Positions 1-8,540 of a stretch of 64,000 nt of DNA are shown piece by piece. Source of the DNA: Aliirhizobium smilacinae (lineage in GTDB: Bacteria > Pseudomonadota > Alphaproteobacteria > Rhizobiales > Rhizobiaceae); contig NZ_VDMN01000002.1 of NCBI RefSeq assembly GCF_006335145.1, positions 124,001 to 188,000 of the forward strand, in the 5' to 3' direction. Numbering within the stretch: position 1 is the first letter of the stretch; every line of letters starts with the position of its first letter. Below the pieces are notes generated by a model, which was not told the origin of the DNA, ran no database searches, and saw only the letters and a list, made by a program, of their open reading frames with translations. The position numbers and the translations under genes are program-made.

Positions 1-626
1 TAGGTGACAGTTCCGATCGTATAGATCTCGAATGTTCGGAAGCTGAGGTTTTCCACTTCCTTGACCGCATGCGTCAACTCAGGTGCACCGATGACAATGG
101 CGATGCTGCTGTTCTTGAACAGGGATACGCTGTGATTGATCAGCGGCGGCAGCGCGTTACGCACGCCTTGCGGCATGATCACGAAACGCATGGCAGAAGT
201 ATAACCGTGACCCAGAGCCTGGGCAGCTTCCATCTGGCCGCTGCTTACCGAACGCAGACCAGAACGCAGATCTTCGCTGAAATAGGCCGCCTGGCAGAGA
301 CCGAGGCCGATAACTGCGAAAATCGCCTCTGCATTGTGGGTCGCCAGCCAGTCCGAAAACCCTTGAGGCATCAGCGTGAATATGCCGAAATACCAAAGCA
401 TCAGCTGGACGAGAGTAGGCACGTTGCGGTGGTAGGAGACATAGGCAGCCACGATCGGCTCACCGATGCGAAGCGGAGAGACACGCAGCGCAAGGAGAAG
501 AATGGCCAGCGTCATCGCCAAGAGCCATGAGCCGAAGAAGATGACAAAGGTCATCTGCATGCCGTGCATCAGCATCGACATGTATTCAGGATTGGAGAGG
601 ATCGCAGAAAGATCGAACCCGCTCAC
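1..626 (-). CDS. polar amino-acid ABC transporter permease (3' end outside window)
   Basis: Inner-membrane permease of the HisM/GltK family, cut off by the window edge; about 208 residues are visible. The EAA-loop signature is clear (QALGHGYTSAMRFVIMPQG, then NALPPLINHSVSLFKNSS), with several hydrophobic membrane segments before it. The GTG start at 626 overlaps the TGA stop of the upstream dehydrogenase gene (GTGA), and no ATG lies as close, so the two genes are probably translationally coupled. The substrate-binding protein and ATPase should lie beyond the left edge. Family known; exact substrate not visible. Confidence 0.85.
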   Translation of the reverse strand, partial: MSGFDLSAILSNPEYMSMLMHGMQMTFVIFFGSWLLAMTLAILLLALRVSPLRIGEPIVAAYVSYHRNVPTLVQLMLWYFGIFTLMPQGFSDWLATHNAEAIFAVIGLGLCQAAYFSEDLRSGLRSVSSGQMEAAQALGHGYTSAMRFVIMPQGVRNALPPLINHSVSLFKNSSIAIVIGAPELTHAVKEVENLSFRTFEIYTIGTVT

Positions 627-1402
627 CGCTTCGCCCCTTCCGAACTACCGCTGGTAACTGGCGTTTGCGGCTTTGCCGTTTGCAGACCACCCATGACCTG
701 AAGGGTCGGCGTGATTTCCATGTGGCCGATATTGACCGCAACGGGTGCTGCGATCGCGAAGGCGATGGCATCGGCGATATCGGAAGCCTGCGGCAATTCG
801 AAACCGTCGATGAACCGCTCACGGATCGAAGGATCATCGCCGTGGACATGGTTGAATATATCGGTTGCCACACGACCGGGGCAGATTTCAGTGACCCGAA
901 CCCGCTTCCCGAACGTATCGATGCGCAGCTGGTTTGACAGCATGGCGACGCCGGCCTTGACGGCATGGTAGGTCGAGTTGCCACCGAAATTGTAATTGCC
1001 GGCAATCGAGGAAATGTTGATCACGTGGCCACGGTCGCGTTCAGCCATGCCCGGCACAACCATACGGCAGAGGTGCAGCACGGCGCGAAGGTTGACGTCG
1101 ATCAGAAGATCGATGTCGCCGTCTTCAGCCTCCAGGAATTTCTTCGGCCGATCGACACCGGCATTGTTGATGAGGACGTCAAATGCAACTCGGCCGGTCA
1201 ACTCGGCCAGCGACTCGCGATTGGTCACGTCGATTGCATGCGCGATACAGCCGGTTCGTTCGGAAAGCTCGCGCAACGGCTCGGCGCTGCGAGCAACCGC
1301 ATGGACCTCCAGGCCTTCGCGGCAAAGTCTCTCTACGACGGCGGCGCCAATTCCCGACGAGGCACCAGTCACCAGAGCAGTCTTGTAGTCGGAAAACGGC
1401 AT
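623..1402 (-). CDS. YdfG-like short-chain dehydrogenase/reductase
   Basis: Cytoplasmic NAD(P)-dependent oxidoreductase of 259 residues. The Rossmann motif TGASSGIG is at residues 12-19, NNAG at 79-82, the catalytic Ser at about 132 and YHAVK at 145-149, so the active site is complete. The C-terminal half (RIDTFGKRVRVTEICPGRV, then NIGHMEITPTLQ) resembles E. coli YdfG, which oxidises 3-hydroxy amino acids such as serine and allo-threonine. It is the first gene of a unit with the amino-acid permease and is divergent from a LysR gene, which suggests oxidation of an imported hydroxy amino acid. The substrate is inferred. Confidence 0.88.
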   Translation of the reverse strand: MPFSDYKTALVTGASSGIGAAVVERLCREGLEVHAVARSAEPLRELSERTGCIAHAIDVTNRESLAELTGRVAFDVLINNAGVDRPKKFLEAEDGDIDLLIDVNLRAVLHLCRMVVPGMAERDRGHVINISSIAGNYNFGGNSTYHAVKAGVAMLSNQLRIDTFGKRVRVTEICPGRVATDIFNHVHGDDPSIRERFIDGFELPQASDIADAIAFAIAAPVAVNIGHMEITPTLQVMGGLQTAKPQTPVTSGSSEGAKR

Positions 1403-1459
1403 TGAATTCCCCTTTGTTGAGATGAGACTAGCGAAGCTTTTTTGACTTGCCTAAGACCG

Positions 1460-1476
1460 ATTAGTTTTGGGCTAAT
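1460..1476. promoter_or_regulatory. candidate LysR box (ATTAG-N7-CTAAT)
   Basis: A perfect 5-bp inverted repeat, ATTAG TTTTGGG CTAAT, contains the T-N11-A core typical of LysR-type operators. It lies in the divergent region between the dehydrogenase gene (start 1402) and the LysR gene (start 1634). Position and symmetry are seen directly; binding by the adjacent LysR protein is inferred. Confidence 0.45.
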
Positions 1477-1633
1477 AAGGAAGCGTTATGGAGTGTCGCG
1501 CTTATTGCTTGAGGCGTGATTTGCGCGTTACAAATCAATCGGCTAGGTTTTCTCTTCATCCGCTAAAAGACAGGTCGTGACCGTATGACGACCTTCCGGA
1601 CGGGTGATATCAACACAGGCAGCATCGACCAAA

Positions 1634-2539
1634 ATGGATATCCGGCGCCTCAAGTCCTTCATTGTCATCGTCGACAGCGGCAGCATCACGCGCGCTGCAG
1701 ACATCCTTCATTTGGCGCAACCGGCACTCAGCCAGCAACTTGCCGCCCTTGAAGACCACTTCGGGCAGAAGCTTCTGATCCGCAGTCAGCAAGGAGTGAC
1801 GATGACCGATGCCGGCCAGGCGGTTTATCGCCACGCGCAGATCATCCTGCGGCAGATGGAACAGGCACAGTCCGATGTCGCCACCGCCGGCCGGTCGCTG
1901 GCCGGTCGCGTATCGGTCGGTCTTGTCCCTTTCAGCAGCGCGGCAACATTGTCGGTCGAACTCCTGGCCGAAACGCGGAAGCGCCATCCGGGTATATTGC
2001 TGCATCTGACCGAAAGCGTTGGCCAAACCTACAGCCAGATGATCATGAACGGCCGTCTGGAAATGGCGCTCATTCATGGGATCGGCCCGATAAAGGGCGT
2101 GCGCTTCGAACCCTTGTTGAAAGAAGAGTTCTTTCTCGTCGCGCACCCGGATTTTGCCATCGAGACAAGCGACGCGCCGGTTTCCGTGACCGCGCTGGAC
2201 GGCCTGCCATTCCTCATGCCACCAGCCTATAATTTCGTTCGCCGCGCAGTCGATACAGCGTTCTCACGCAGCAAGGTCGAACTGAAAGTGGTGGCGGAAG
2301 TGGAAATCGTCAGGACACTCAGCCGGTCCGTGGATCGAGGACTTGGGGCCACGATCATGCCCAAGGCGATTGCCGACCGGCTGATTGCCGAATCCAGCGA
2401 GAATCTGATTTGTCGCCTCGTCACTCCGCGGATCGAGGAGACGCTGTCACTCTGCGTTTCCGACCAAACGCCGCTGTCGGAGCCGGCGATTGCAGTCAGG
2501 GACATTCTGATCGAGTTGACGGCCAGGCTCAAGACCTGA
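1634..2539 (+). CDS. LysR-family transcriptional regulator
   Basis: LysR-type activator/repressor of 301 residues with an N-terminal winged helix-turn-helix (MDIRRLKSFIVIVDSGSITRAADILHLAQPALSQQ) and a C-terminal periplasmic-binding-protein-like effector domain. I place the start at ATG 1634, where LysR homology begins; a GTG at 1604 would add ten residues. It is divergent from the dehydrogenase/permease unit, the usual arrangement for a LysR protein controlling its neighbour. The HTH resembles the Nac/Cbl-like branch, but the inducer cannot be read from sequence. Confidence 0.88.
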   Translation: MDIRRLKSFIVIVDSGSITRAADILHLAQPALSQQLAALEDHFGQKLLIRSQQGVTMTDAGQAVYRHAQIILRQMEQAQSDVATAGRSLAGRVSVGLVPFSSAATLSVELLAETRKRHPGILLHLTESVGQTYSQMIMNGRLEMALIHGIGPIKGVRFEPLLKEEFFLVAHPDFAIETSDAPVSVTALDGLPFLMPPAYNFVRRAVDTAFSRSKVELKVVAEVEIVRTLSRSVDRGLGATIMPKAIADRLIAESSENLICRLVTPRIEETLSLCVSDQTPLSEPAIAVRDILIELTARLKT

Positions 2540-2565
2540 CCGTCAAGGGCTCAATCCAAAGCCGG

Positions 2566-3768
2566 TTACTTCATGTCCTTGCAATACTGGGCGATACGGT
2601 TGCAGCCTTCTTCCAGCATTTCCATGCTCGTTGCATAGGAGATGCGGAAATACGGGCTCATACCGTAAGCCGCACCCTGCACGGTCGCGACATGATGCTC
2701 CTCGACCAGCCCCATGACGAAATCGACGTCGGTCTCAATCTTGCGGCCACCTTTGGTCGTCTTGCCGATCAGCTCCGACATGTTCGGGAAAATGTAGAAC
2801 GCGCCTTCCGGCTTGTGTGCGCGCAGGCCTTGTATTTCGGCCAGCCGGCCGAGCACGTAATCACGGCGGGTTTTATAGATCGACGAGCGTTCTTTCAGGA
2901 GATCCTGCGGACCATCGAGTGCAGCAACGGCTGCGGCCTGAGTGAGCGTCGAGGTGCCGCCGCTGTTCTGGCCGTTGACGTTGCTGATCGCAGCAATGAG
3001 ATCCTTCGGTCCGCCACAATAACCCAGGCGCCAGCCGGTCATGGCGTAGGCCTTTGACACACCGTTCATGGTCAACACGCGATCGTAGAGGCGCGGCTCG
3101 ACTTCTGCGATGGTGCAGAATTCGAAATCGTCATAGACGAGGTGTTCGTAGATGTCGTCCGTTAAGGTCCAGACATTCGGATGGCGCAGCATGACCTCGG
3201 CGATCGCTGCCATATCAGCGCGCGAGCAGGCCGCACCGGTCGGGTTGTTCGGAAAATTCAGGAACAGCCACTTGGTGCGTGGGGTGATCGCAGCTTCAAG
3301 ATCTTCGGCGCGCAGTTTAAAACCGGCATTTTCCGGGCACGGCACCGAGACTGGCACGCCACCAGCGAATTTGACGATATCCGCATAGCTGACCCAAGAC
3401 GGTGCCGGGATGACGACTTCGTCGCCCGGATTGCAGGTTGCCAGCACGGCATTGAAGATGACCTGCTTTCCGCCACCAGACACGACGATCTGGTTCGGTT
3501 CATAGGTCAGGTTGTTCTCGCGCTTGAACTTGCGGATGATCGCCGCCTTCATGGCCGGCGTGCCATCCATCGTCGGGTATTTCGTGTCACCGGCAAGGGC
3601 TGCGGCATAAGCTGCCTCAATAGCATGACGAGGCGTCGGGAAATCCGGTTCGCCGGAAGACAGGCTGACCACCTTGATCCCTTGGGCGGCAAGTTCACGC
3701 GCACGCTGTGTCATCGCAGCGGAGGCAGAGATGGAGACATTCTTCAAACGGTCGGCAGTGGCGGGCAT
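2566..3768 (-). CDS. class I/II PLP-dependent aminotransferase (aspartate aminotransferase type)
   Basis: Cytoplasmic fold-type I aminotransferase, 400 residues, typical AatA/AspC-Ib length. Landmarks: SGEPDFPTP near 38-46, the NPTG loop at 175-178, TDDIYEH with the pyridine-binding Asp near 204, and the Schiff-base lysine K239 in NGVSKAYAMTGWRLGY. It is the last gene of the accB-accC-pxp operon, 54 bp after pxpA. This suggests transamination of the amino acid released by the carboxylase/5-oxoprolinase-type module (glutamate if the substrate is 5-oxoproline). A same-length paralogue lies at 26365-27567. Confidence 0.9.
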   Translation of the reverse strand: MPATADRLKNVSISASAAMTQRARELAAQGIKVVSLSSGEPDFPTPRHAIEAAYAAALAGDTKYPTMDGTPAMKAAIIRKFKRENNLTYEPNQIVVSGGGKQVIFNAVLATCNPGDEVVIPAPSWVSYADIVKFAGGVPVSVPCPENAGFKLRAEDLEAAITPRTKWLFLNFPNNPTGAACSRADMAAIAEVMLRHPNVWTLTDDIYEHLVYDDFEFCTIAEVEPRLYDRVLTMNGVSKAYAMTGWRLGYCGGPKDLIAAISNVNGQNSGGTSTLTQAAAVAALDGPQDLLKERSSIYKTRRDYVLGRLAEIQGLRAHKPEGAFYIFPNMSELIGKTTKGGRKIETDVDFVMGLVEEHHVATVQGAAYGMSPYFRISYATSMEMLEEGCNRIAQYCKDMK

Positions 3769-3822
3769 GGGTCTGGTCTTCCAGTTTTGAATTTTAGGTG
3801 GAAAATGAAACAGGCGACGGCT

Positions 3823-4590
3823 TCAGCCGGCAACCTCCGATGCAGGTGCAAGCGTGCCGCCGGCAGCCTCGATTTCGCTTCGCACGATCCGCGCCAGTTC
3901 GAGCGAACCCGGCGTATCGCTATGAACGAGAATGGATTTCGCAGGCATGTCGATGGTCACGCCATCAATCGTGGTGACGGTCCGGTCAACGAGGAACTGG
4001 CGCACGCGAGCGCGCACAGCCGCCTCATCCTTGACCAAGGCCCCCGGCAGTCCGCGGGCAACAAGGCGGCCCTGTGCGTCATAAGCCCGATCAGCAAGGA
4101 ACAGCAGCAAGGTCTTGAGCGAGGCGCGCTTTGCTGCGGCTTCAATTTCGCTTCCCGGCATGGCGAAGATGATCAGTTCAGGATCGACGGCGCGGATTGC
4201 TTCTATCATCAGGTCAGCCAGCTTAGGGTCGCGGTTGACCATGTTTCCCATAGCCGCGTGGAAGCTGAAATGGGAAACGCGCTGGCCTTCGCTGGCGGCG
4301 ATCGCCTTCAAGGCGCCGAGTTGGTATAGCATCTGCTGGCGCAGTTCATCGGCCAAATAGGGAATTTCACGACGACCGAAACCAGCGCGATCCGGCAGGC
4401 CGGGATGGGCACCGATGCCGACGCCGTTTGCCTTGGCAAGACGCACCATTCGCGCCATCGTATCGGGATCGCCGCCGTGAAAACCGCAGGCGATATTGGC
4501 CGAGGACACGACCTTCATCATCGCCTCGTCATCGCACAGGCTATAGGGGCCAAAACCCTCGCCCATATCGGAATTCAGATCGATCTTCAT
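3823..4590 (-). CDS. pxpA: 5-oxoprolinase subunit PxpA (LamB/YcsF family)
   Basis: LamB/YcsF-family protein, 255 residues, full length. It begins with the hallmark MKIDLNSDMGEGFGPY and carries IACGFHGGDPDTM and GIGAHPGLPDRAGFGRR, the metal- and substrate-binding motifs of the family. PxpA works with PxpB and PxpC in ATP-dependent opening of 5-oxoproline to glutamate. All three genes are adjacent here, in the order pxpB-pxpC-pxpA, with only 15 bp between pxpC and pxpA. The gene also sits in an operon with biotin carboxylase genes, so the true substrate may be another lactam or amide. Confidence 0.92.
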   Translation of the reverse strand: MKIDLNSDMGEGFGPYSLCDDEAMMKVVSSANIACGFHGGDPDTMARMVRLAKANGVGIGAHPGLPDRAGFGRREIPYLADELRQQMLYQLGALKAIAASEGQRVSHFSFHAAMGNMVNRDPKLADLMIEAIRAVDPELIIFAMPGSEIEAAAKRASLKTLLLFLADRAYDAQGRLVARGLPGALVKDEAAVRARVRQFLVDRTVTTIDGVTIDMPAKSILVHSDTPGSLELARIVRSEIEAAGGTLAPASEVAG

Positions 4591-4605
4591 TCCTTCCTCC
4601 TCGCC

Positions 4606-5601
4606 TTACTTCATCGCCTGCAATGCACCGCAAACCATGCGCGACGTCCTGCGGACATCGTCGATGAAGCCGGCGACCGCCTTTTCCACCTCCGCTGCCT
4701 GGGCGTGCGTCACGCGGACAAAGCGCAGACGGCTGCCGATGCGCGTCTGCCCGAGCCGCCAAAGGTCGGCTTCGATCACGCCGGCGATTTTGGGATAGCC
4801 GCCAGCCGTGTTGGCATCGGACATCTGGATGATCGGCTCACCACTCGGCGGCACCTGAACGACACCGGAGACAACGCCGTGAGACCGCATTTCGACCGGA
4901 GTCGTGGGCTTGATCGGTTCGCCCATCAGGCGATAGCCAGTGCGGTCGCTCTGGGTAGAGATCTTCCAGGTCTGCGACCAGAAGCGCTCGGCATCCTCGC
5001 CGAACAGAGAATGTTCTCCGGCCGGAATGGCGCGTACGACCAGTGCACCATCCTCAGGGGCCGGATAGACATCGGCAAGCGCATACGCCGGATCGACAAC
5101 CGCGATACCAGTGGCAGGAAGGTTCAGGGAAGCGGAAATGTCACCGAGCTGCAGGATATCGCCGGCAACCAGAAAACGTCCTTCGTTGCCGCCGAATGCG
5201 CCGCGGAGCGAGGTGCTGCGCGACCCCATCACGGCCGCGACATCGATGCCGCCGGCAATGCAGATATAGGCGCGCGTTCCAACCCGCGGCTGGCCAAGCT
5301 CCAATAGCTGCCCGGCTTCCACCGGCAGAGCGCACCATGGTTGCACCGGACGCCCGTCGATCGAGGCGCCGCAATCCGCACCCGTCACGACAAAAGCCGT
5401 CGCCTTCGTAAAACGAAGCTTGAACGGATAGGTTTGGATTTCAATGACAGCCGCGTCGGTTTCGTTTCCGAGTAAGCTGTTGCCCACCTTGAGCGCCAGC
5501 GGATCCATCGCGCCGCTGGTGGTCACGCCGATATTACGGAAGCCGGGACGACCAAGGTCCTGTACCGTGTTGAACGGTCCTGTCTGGATGATCTCTATCA
5601 T
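4606..5601 (-). CDS. pxpC: 5-oxoprolinase subunit PxpC / KipA-like biotin-dependent carboxyltransferase
   Basis: 331-residue protein of the allophanate-hydrolase-subunit-2/KipA family, starting MIEIIQTGPFNTVQDLGRPG, a conserved family N-terminus. The ATG at 5601 overlaps the TGA of pxpB (ATGA), which fixes the start; the longer open frame upstream lies over pxpB and is not conserved sequence. The same domain forms part of the carboxyltransferase of urea carboxylase. With accC and a biotin carrier in the operon, it could serve a carboxylase rather than, or as well as, a 5-oxoprolinase. Confidence 0.9.
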   Translation of the reverse strand: MIEIIQTGPFNTVQDLGRPGFRNIGVTTSGAMDPLALKVGNSLLGNETDAAVIEIQTYPFKLRFTKATAFVVTGADCGASIDGRPVQPWCALPVEAGQLLELGQPRVGTRAYICIAGGIDVAAVMGSRSTSLRGAFGGNEGRFLVAGDILQLGDISASLNLPATGIAVVDPAYALADVYPAPEDGALVVRAIPAGEHSLFGEDAERFWSQTWKISTQSDRTGYRLMGEPIKPTTPVEMRSHGVVSGVVQVPPSGEPIIQMSDANTAGGYPKIAGVIEADLWRLGQTRIGSRLRFVRVTHAQAAEVEKAVAGFIDDVRRTSRMVCGALQAMK

Positions 5602-6305
5602 AGCTCTATGCTCGCTGGCACGAAACGCACCGTATCGCCCGGCGCCATCACGGCAGGCGTGTCCGACATCGGATCGAACATCTGCAATTCGGCAAAGCCG
5701 ATCGAATTCCAGCCGTTCGGCCCGGTCAGAACGGCAACGCCCGTCTGCATGCCGCCGATGGTAACGCAACCTCGTGCCATGTTGAGCGACGGCACAGATT
5801 TGCGCGGCATGTAGATGCGCGGATCAAGCCCGTGAAGGTAACCGAAGCCCGGCGCGCTTCCGAGCGCAAAGACCCGGTAGATGCCCTCATAATGGATGCG
5901 AACAACCTCACGGTCGGACAGGCCGGATCTGTCACACAATGCCGCCAGATCGGTGGCATGCTGGCCACCGTAGGTAACCGCGATCTCGATCGTTCGGCCC
6001 ACCAGATCGATGCTTTCAGCCTGTTCCCAGGCTTCCAGCAGGCGCAGTGCCAAAGTTTCCGGGTCTTCAGGCGTCACCTTCAGTACGACGAGAAGATTGG
6101 TCATGCCCGGTACGATCTCGAGCGTTTCACTCCACAGTTCCGCGGCCTTGGACAGGGCCCAGATCCGCCGCTGCGCGGCAAGATCGAACTCGCCGGTCGC
6201 CTCGATAAGAAAGGCGCGGGAGCCGATCGGGGAAACGCGAGCGCCCTTGCGATCCAGTACAAGCGCTTCCGCAGGCGAGGTGATTTTGGCAACTGAGGCG
6301 TTCAT
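5598..6305 (-). CDS. pxpB: 5-oxoprolinase subunit PxpB / KipI-like
   Basis: 235-residue protein of the allophanate-hydrolase-subunit-1/KipI family. The family signatures are GSAPGFGYLHGLDPRIYMPRK and the C-terminal GGMQTGVAVLTGPNGWNSIG. It partners PxpC; in urea carboxylases the two domains are fused. It overlaps the carrier-like gene upstream (start 6305, stop 6302) and pxpC downstream by ATGA, indicating tight coupling and probably fixed stoichiometry. Confidence 0.9.
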   Translation of the reverse strand: MNASVAKITSPAEALVLDRKGARVSPIGSRAFLIEATGEFDLAAQRRIWALSKAAELWSETLEIVPGMTNLLVVLKVTPEDPETLALRLLEAWEQAESIDLVGRTIEIAVTYGGQHATDLAALCDRSGLSDREVVRIHYEGIYRVFALGSAPGFGYLHGLDPRIYMPRKSVPSLNMARGCVTIGGMQTGVAVLTGPNGWNSIGFAELQMFDPMSDTPAVMAPGDTVRFVPASIEL

Positions 6306-6715
6306 GCTTCTGGCTCGACTTCTGCAATCGGATCGCCGAAACCGACGATTGTTCCTTGTTCAGCGAGATGGCGGCGCAAGCGCTTTAACGGTCCTGCCAC
6401 GAGTGGCAGCAGGATTGGGCCGACCCGCAGGAAGCCTACCGTGCCGCTTGCCGCCGATACATCTGGCGCGCCCGTACGGGACAGATCAGACGGCCAGAAC
6501 TCGCCCGCCATCGGCGCCTTGACGACTACGGGTGTGCCTGCGGCATCCGGCTTGCCGGAGCGCATCTGCCGCGCAGAGCCATTGGCCGAACCCGACAAAC
6601 GGATGAGCAGGCTCTGATCCGGCTGGGTGATCTCGATGCCTTCGACGCCGGCGGCTTCAAGCACTGCGGTCAGCCGTTCAATGATGGCGGGATCGCTCAA
6701 ATCCAGCTTGCTCAT
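6302..6715 (-). CDS. degenerate biotin/lipoyl carrier-like protein lacking the biotin-attachment motif
   Basis: 137-residue protein with the layout of a small AccB: an N-terminal helix-rich stretch (LSDPAIIERLTAVLEAAGVEGIEI), a linker, and a biotinyl-like domain opening VVKAPMAGEFWPSD and closing IVGFGDPIAEVEPEA. Where the (E)AMKM hairpin should be, the sequence reads LPLVAGPLKRLRRHL, so the normal biotinylated lysine context is gone. It overlaps accC and pxpB by ATGA on both sides, so it is maintained inside the operon. The start at 6715 is preferred over 6739 because of the ATGA overlap. A structural or regulatory subunit is the best guess; no function is demonstrated. Confidence 0.75.
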   Translation of the reverse strand: MSKLDLSDPAIIERLTAVLEAAGVEGIEITQPDQSLLIRLSGSANGSARQMRSGKPDAAGTPVVVKAPMAGEFWPSDLSRTGAPDVSAASGTVGFLRVGPILLPLVAGPLKRLRRHLAEQGTIVGFGDPIAEVEPEA

Positions 6716-8082
6716 GCGGTCCCCCGCGTTTTCAGCCATTTTTCCAGATAGTGAATGTCTGTTTCGCCCTGCGCAAAGGCGGGATCTTCGAAGAGTTCAC
6801 GCAGCAAAGGAAGATTGGTGGTAATGCCCCCAAGCTTGAAGGACGCCAGAGCCAACCGTGTCCGCTGCATGGCGTCGGCCCGGTCGCGGCCGTGCACGAT
6901 CAATTTCGCGATTAGCGAATCGTAGTAAGGGGAAACCTTGTAGCCGGCCTCGACATGGGTATCGACGCGAATACCCTCACCCTGCGGCAATTCAAGTGCG
7001 GTGATGATACCGGCAGACGGCATGAAGGTCGCCGGGTCCTCGGCATTGATGCGGCATTCGATGGCGTGGCCTTTGCAGACCACGTCAGGCTGGCTCATCG
7101 ACAACGCTTCGCCCTGCGCCACGCGCAATTGCTGCTGCACGATGTCAACGCCACTGGTCTCCTCGGTCACCGGATGCTCCACCTGCAGACGGGTGTTCAT
7201 CTCGATGAAATAGAAGGCACCATCCTCATAGAGAAATTCGAACGTGCCGACGCCACGATAGCCGATCTGCTGGCAGGCCTGGACACAGGCTTCACCGACA
7301 GGGCCGATCAGCGCTTCGGAAATGCCGGGCGCTGGCGCTTCCTCGACAACCTTCTGATGGCGGCGCTGCATCGAGCAATCGCGATGGCCGAGCCAGACCG
7401 CGTTTCCATGCGTGTCGCACAGGACTTGAATTTCGATATGACGCGGATGCTGGAGAAATTTCTCCATGTAGAGCGCCGGAGTTCCAAAGGCCTTGCGCGC
7501 TTCTTCGCGGGTCAGGGATACCGCTTCCACCAGATCGGCCTCATCCAGCACAACGCGCATGCCGCGCCCGCCACCACCCCCGGCAGCCTTGACAATAACG
7601 GGATAACCAATCTCCGACGCGATTGCGCGGATCAAGTTCGGTTCCACCGGAAGCTCAGTATCAGGACCCGGAACGCAAGGCACACCGGCCGCCACCATGG
7701 CGCTCTTGGCCGCAATCTTGTCGCCCATCGTGGCGATTGCATCGGCATCCGGACCGATGAATCTCATCCCGGCGTCTTCGACAGCGGCTGAGAAACGTGC
7801 ATTTTCCGAAAGGAAACCATAGCCCGGATGAACGGCGCCTGCGCCCGACAGGCGTGCCGCCAGCAGGATAGCATTCTGATTCAGATAACTCTTCGACGCG
7901 GCCGAAGGACCGATGCAGATAGACTGATCGGCGCTTCGGGCATAGGTGGAATGCCGGTCAGCTTCCGAGCAGACGACGACGGTCTTCAGCCCCATTTCAC
8001 GGCACGCGCGCACTACACGCAAAGCGATTTCGCCGCGATTGGCGATCAGGACTTTGTCGAAGCGTTGTGTTGACGGCATCAC
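6712..8082 (-). CDS. accC: biotin carboxylase (AccC family)
   Basis: 456-residue ATP-grasp biotin carboxylase, full length against about 449 for E. coli AccC. It has the N-terminal FDKVLIANRGEIALRVVRACRE, the glycine-rich loop KAAGGGGGRGMRVV and the signature MNTRLQVEHPVTE. It carboxylates biotin on a carrier protein with ATP and bicarbonate. It is coupled by ATGA to the genuine carrier gene upstream and the degenerate carrier downstream. Linkage to pxpB/pxpC makes a dedicated urea-carboxylase-like or lactam-carboxylase complex more likely than housekeeping acetyl-CoA carboxylase. Confidence 0.92.
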   Translation of the reverse strand: MMPSTQRFDKVLIANRGEIALRVVRACREMGLKTVVVCSEADRHSTYARSADQSICIGPSAASKSYLNQNAILLAARLSGAGAVHPGYGFLSENARFSAAVEDAGMRFIGPDADAIATMGDKIAAKSAMVAAGVPCVPGPDTELPVEPNLIRAIASEIGYPVIVKAAGGGGGRGMRVVLDEADLVEAVSLTREEARKAFGTPALYMEKFLQHPRHIEIQVLCDTHGNAVWLGHRDCSMQRRHQKVVEEAPAPGISEALIGPVGEACVQACQQIGYRGVGTFEFLYEDGAFYFIEMNTRLQVEHPVTEETSGVDIVQQQLRVAQGEALSMSQPDVVCKGHAIECRINAEDPATFMPSAGIITALELPQGEGIRVDTHVEAGYKVSPYYDSLIAKLIVHGRDRADAMQRTRLALASFKLGGITTNLPLLRELFEDPAFAQGETDIHYLEKWLKTRGTA

Positions 8083-8504
8083 GCGATCTCCGCCAACATG
8101 TCACCGGCCTCCACTTCCGTGCCATTGAGGTCAGCCAGGCGCGTGATCCGGCCGGAACGCGGAGCCGAAATCTTGTTGAACACCTTCATCGCCTCGATGA
8201 TGAAAAGTGTCTGGCCCTCAACGACATTATCACCGACGGCGACGAATGGCGGATCGCCCGGCGCCGCTGCGCTATGCAGCACGCCGAATATCGGAGCAGA
8301 AACCACGAAGCCCTCGGTTGTTGGGTTTTCCACGCCTTGAGCATGCTTTAGCGGCGCCATGGCCTCCTGGCGTGCCGGTAAATGAGCGTCATACGAACTG
8401 TCACGAAATATCCGGACGGTTGTATCTTTCTCGGTGACGATGAGCTGAGAGATATTGGACCGACCGACAAAAGCTATCAGTGTTTCTATCTTCGAAAGAT
8501 CCAT
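8079..8504 (-). CDS. biotin carboxyl carrier protein (AccB family)
   Basis: 141-residue carrier with a complete biotinyl domain: VVSAPIFGVLHSA, then IIEAMKVFNKISAPRSG with the biotin-accepting lysine at about residue 107, then VEAGDMLAEIA. It is the first gene of the accB-accC-carrier-pxpBCA-aminotransferase operon and overlaps accC by ATGA. The start is uncertain: ATG 8504 begins the conserved MDLSKIETLI; ATG 8516 and GTG 8540 are in frame and none has a strong ribosome site. The lysine here contrasts with its loss in the second carrier-like protein. Confidence 0.87.
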   Translation of the reverse strand: MDLSKIETLIAFVGRSNISQLIVTEKDTTVRIFRDSSYDAHLPARQEAMAPLKHAQGVENPTTEGFVVSAPIFGVLHSAAAPGDPPFVAVGDNVVEGQTLFIIEAMKVFNKISAPRSGRITRLADLNGTEVEAGDMLAEIA

Positions 8505-8540
8505 TCCCCGGCCCATATTTGTACTGCGCGTTCCATCCAC

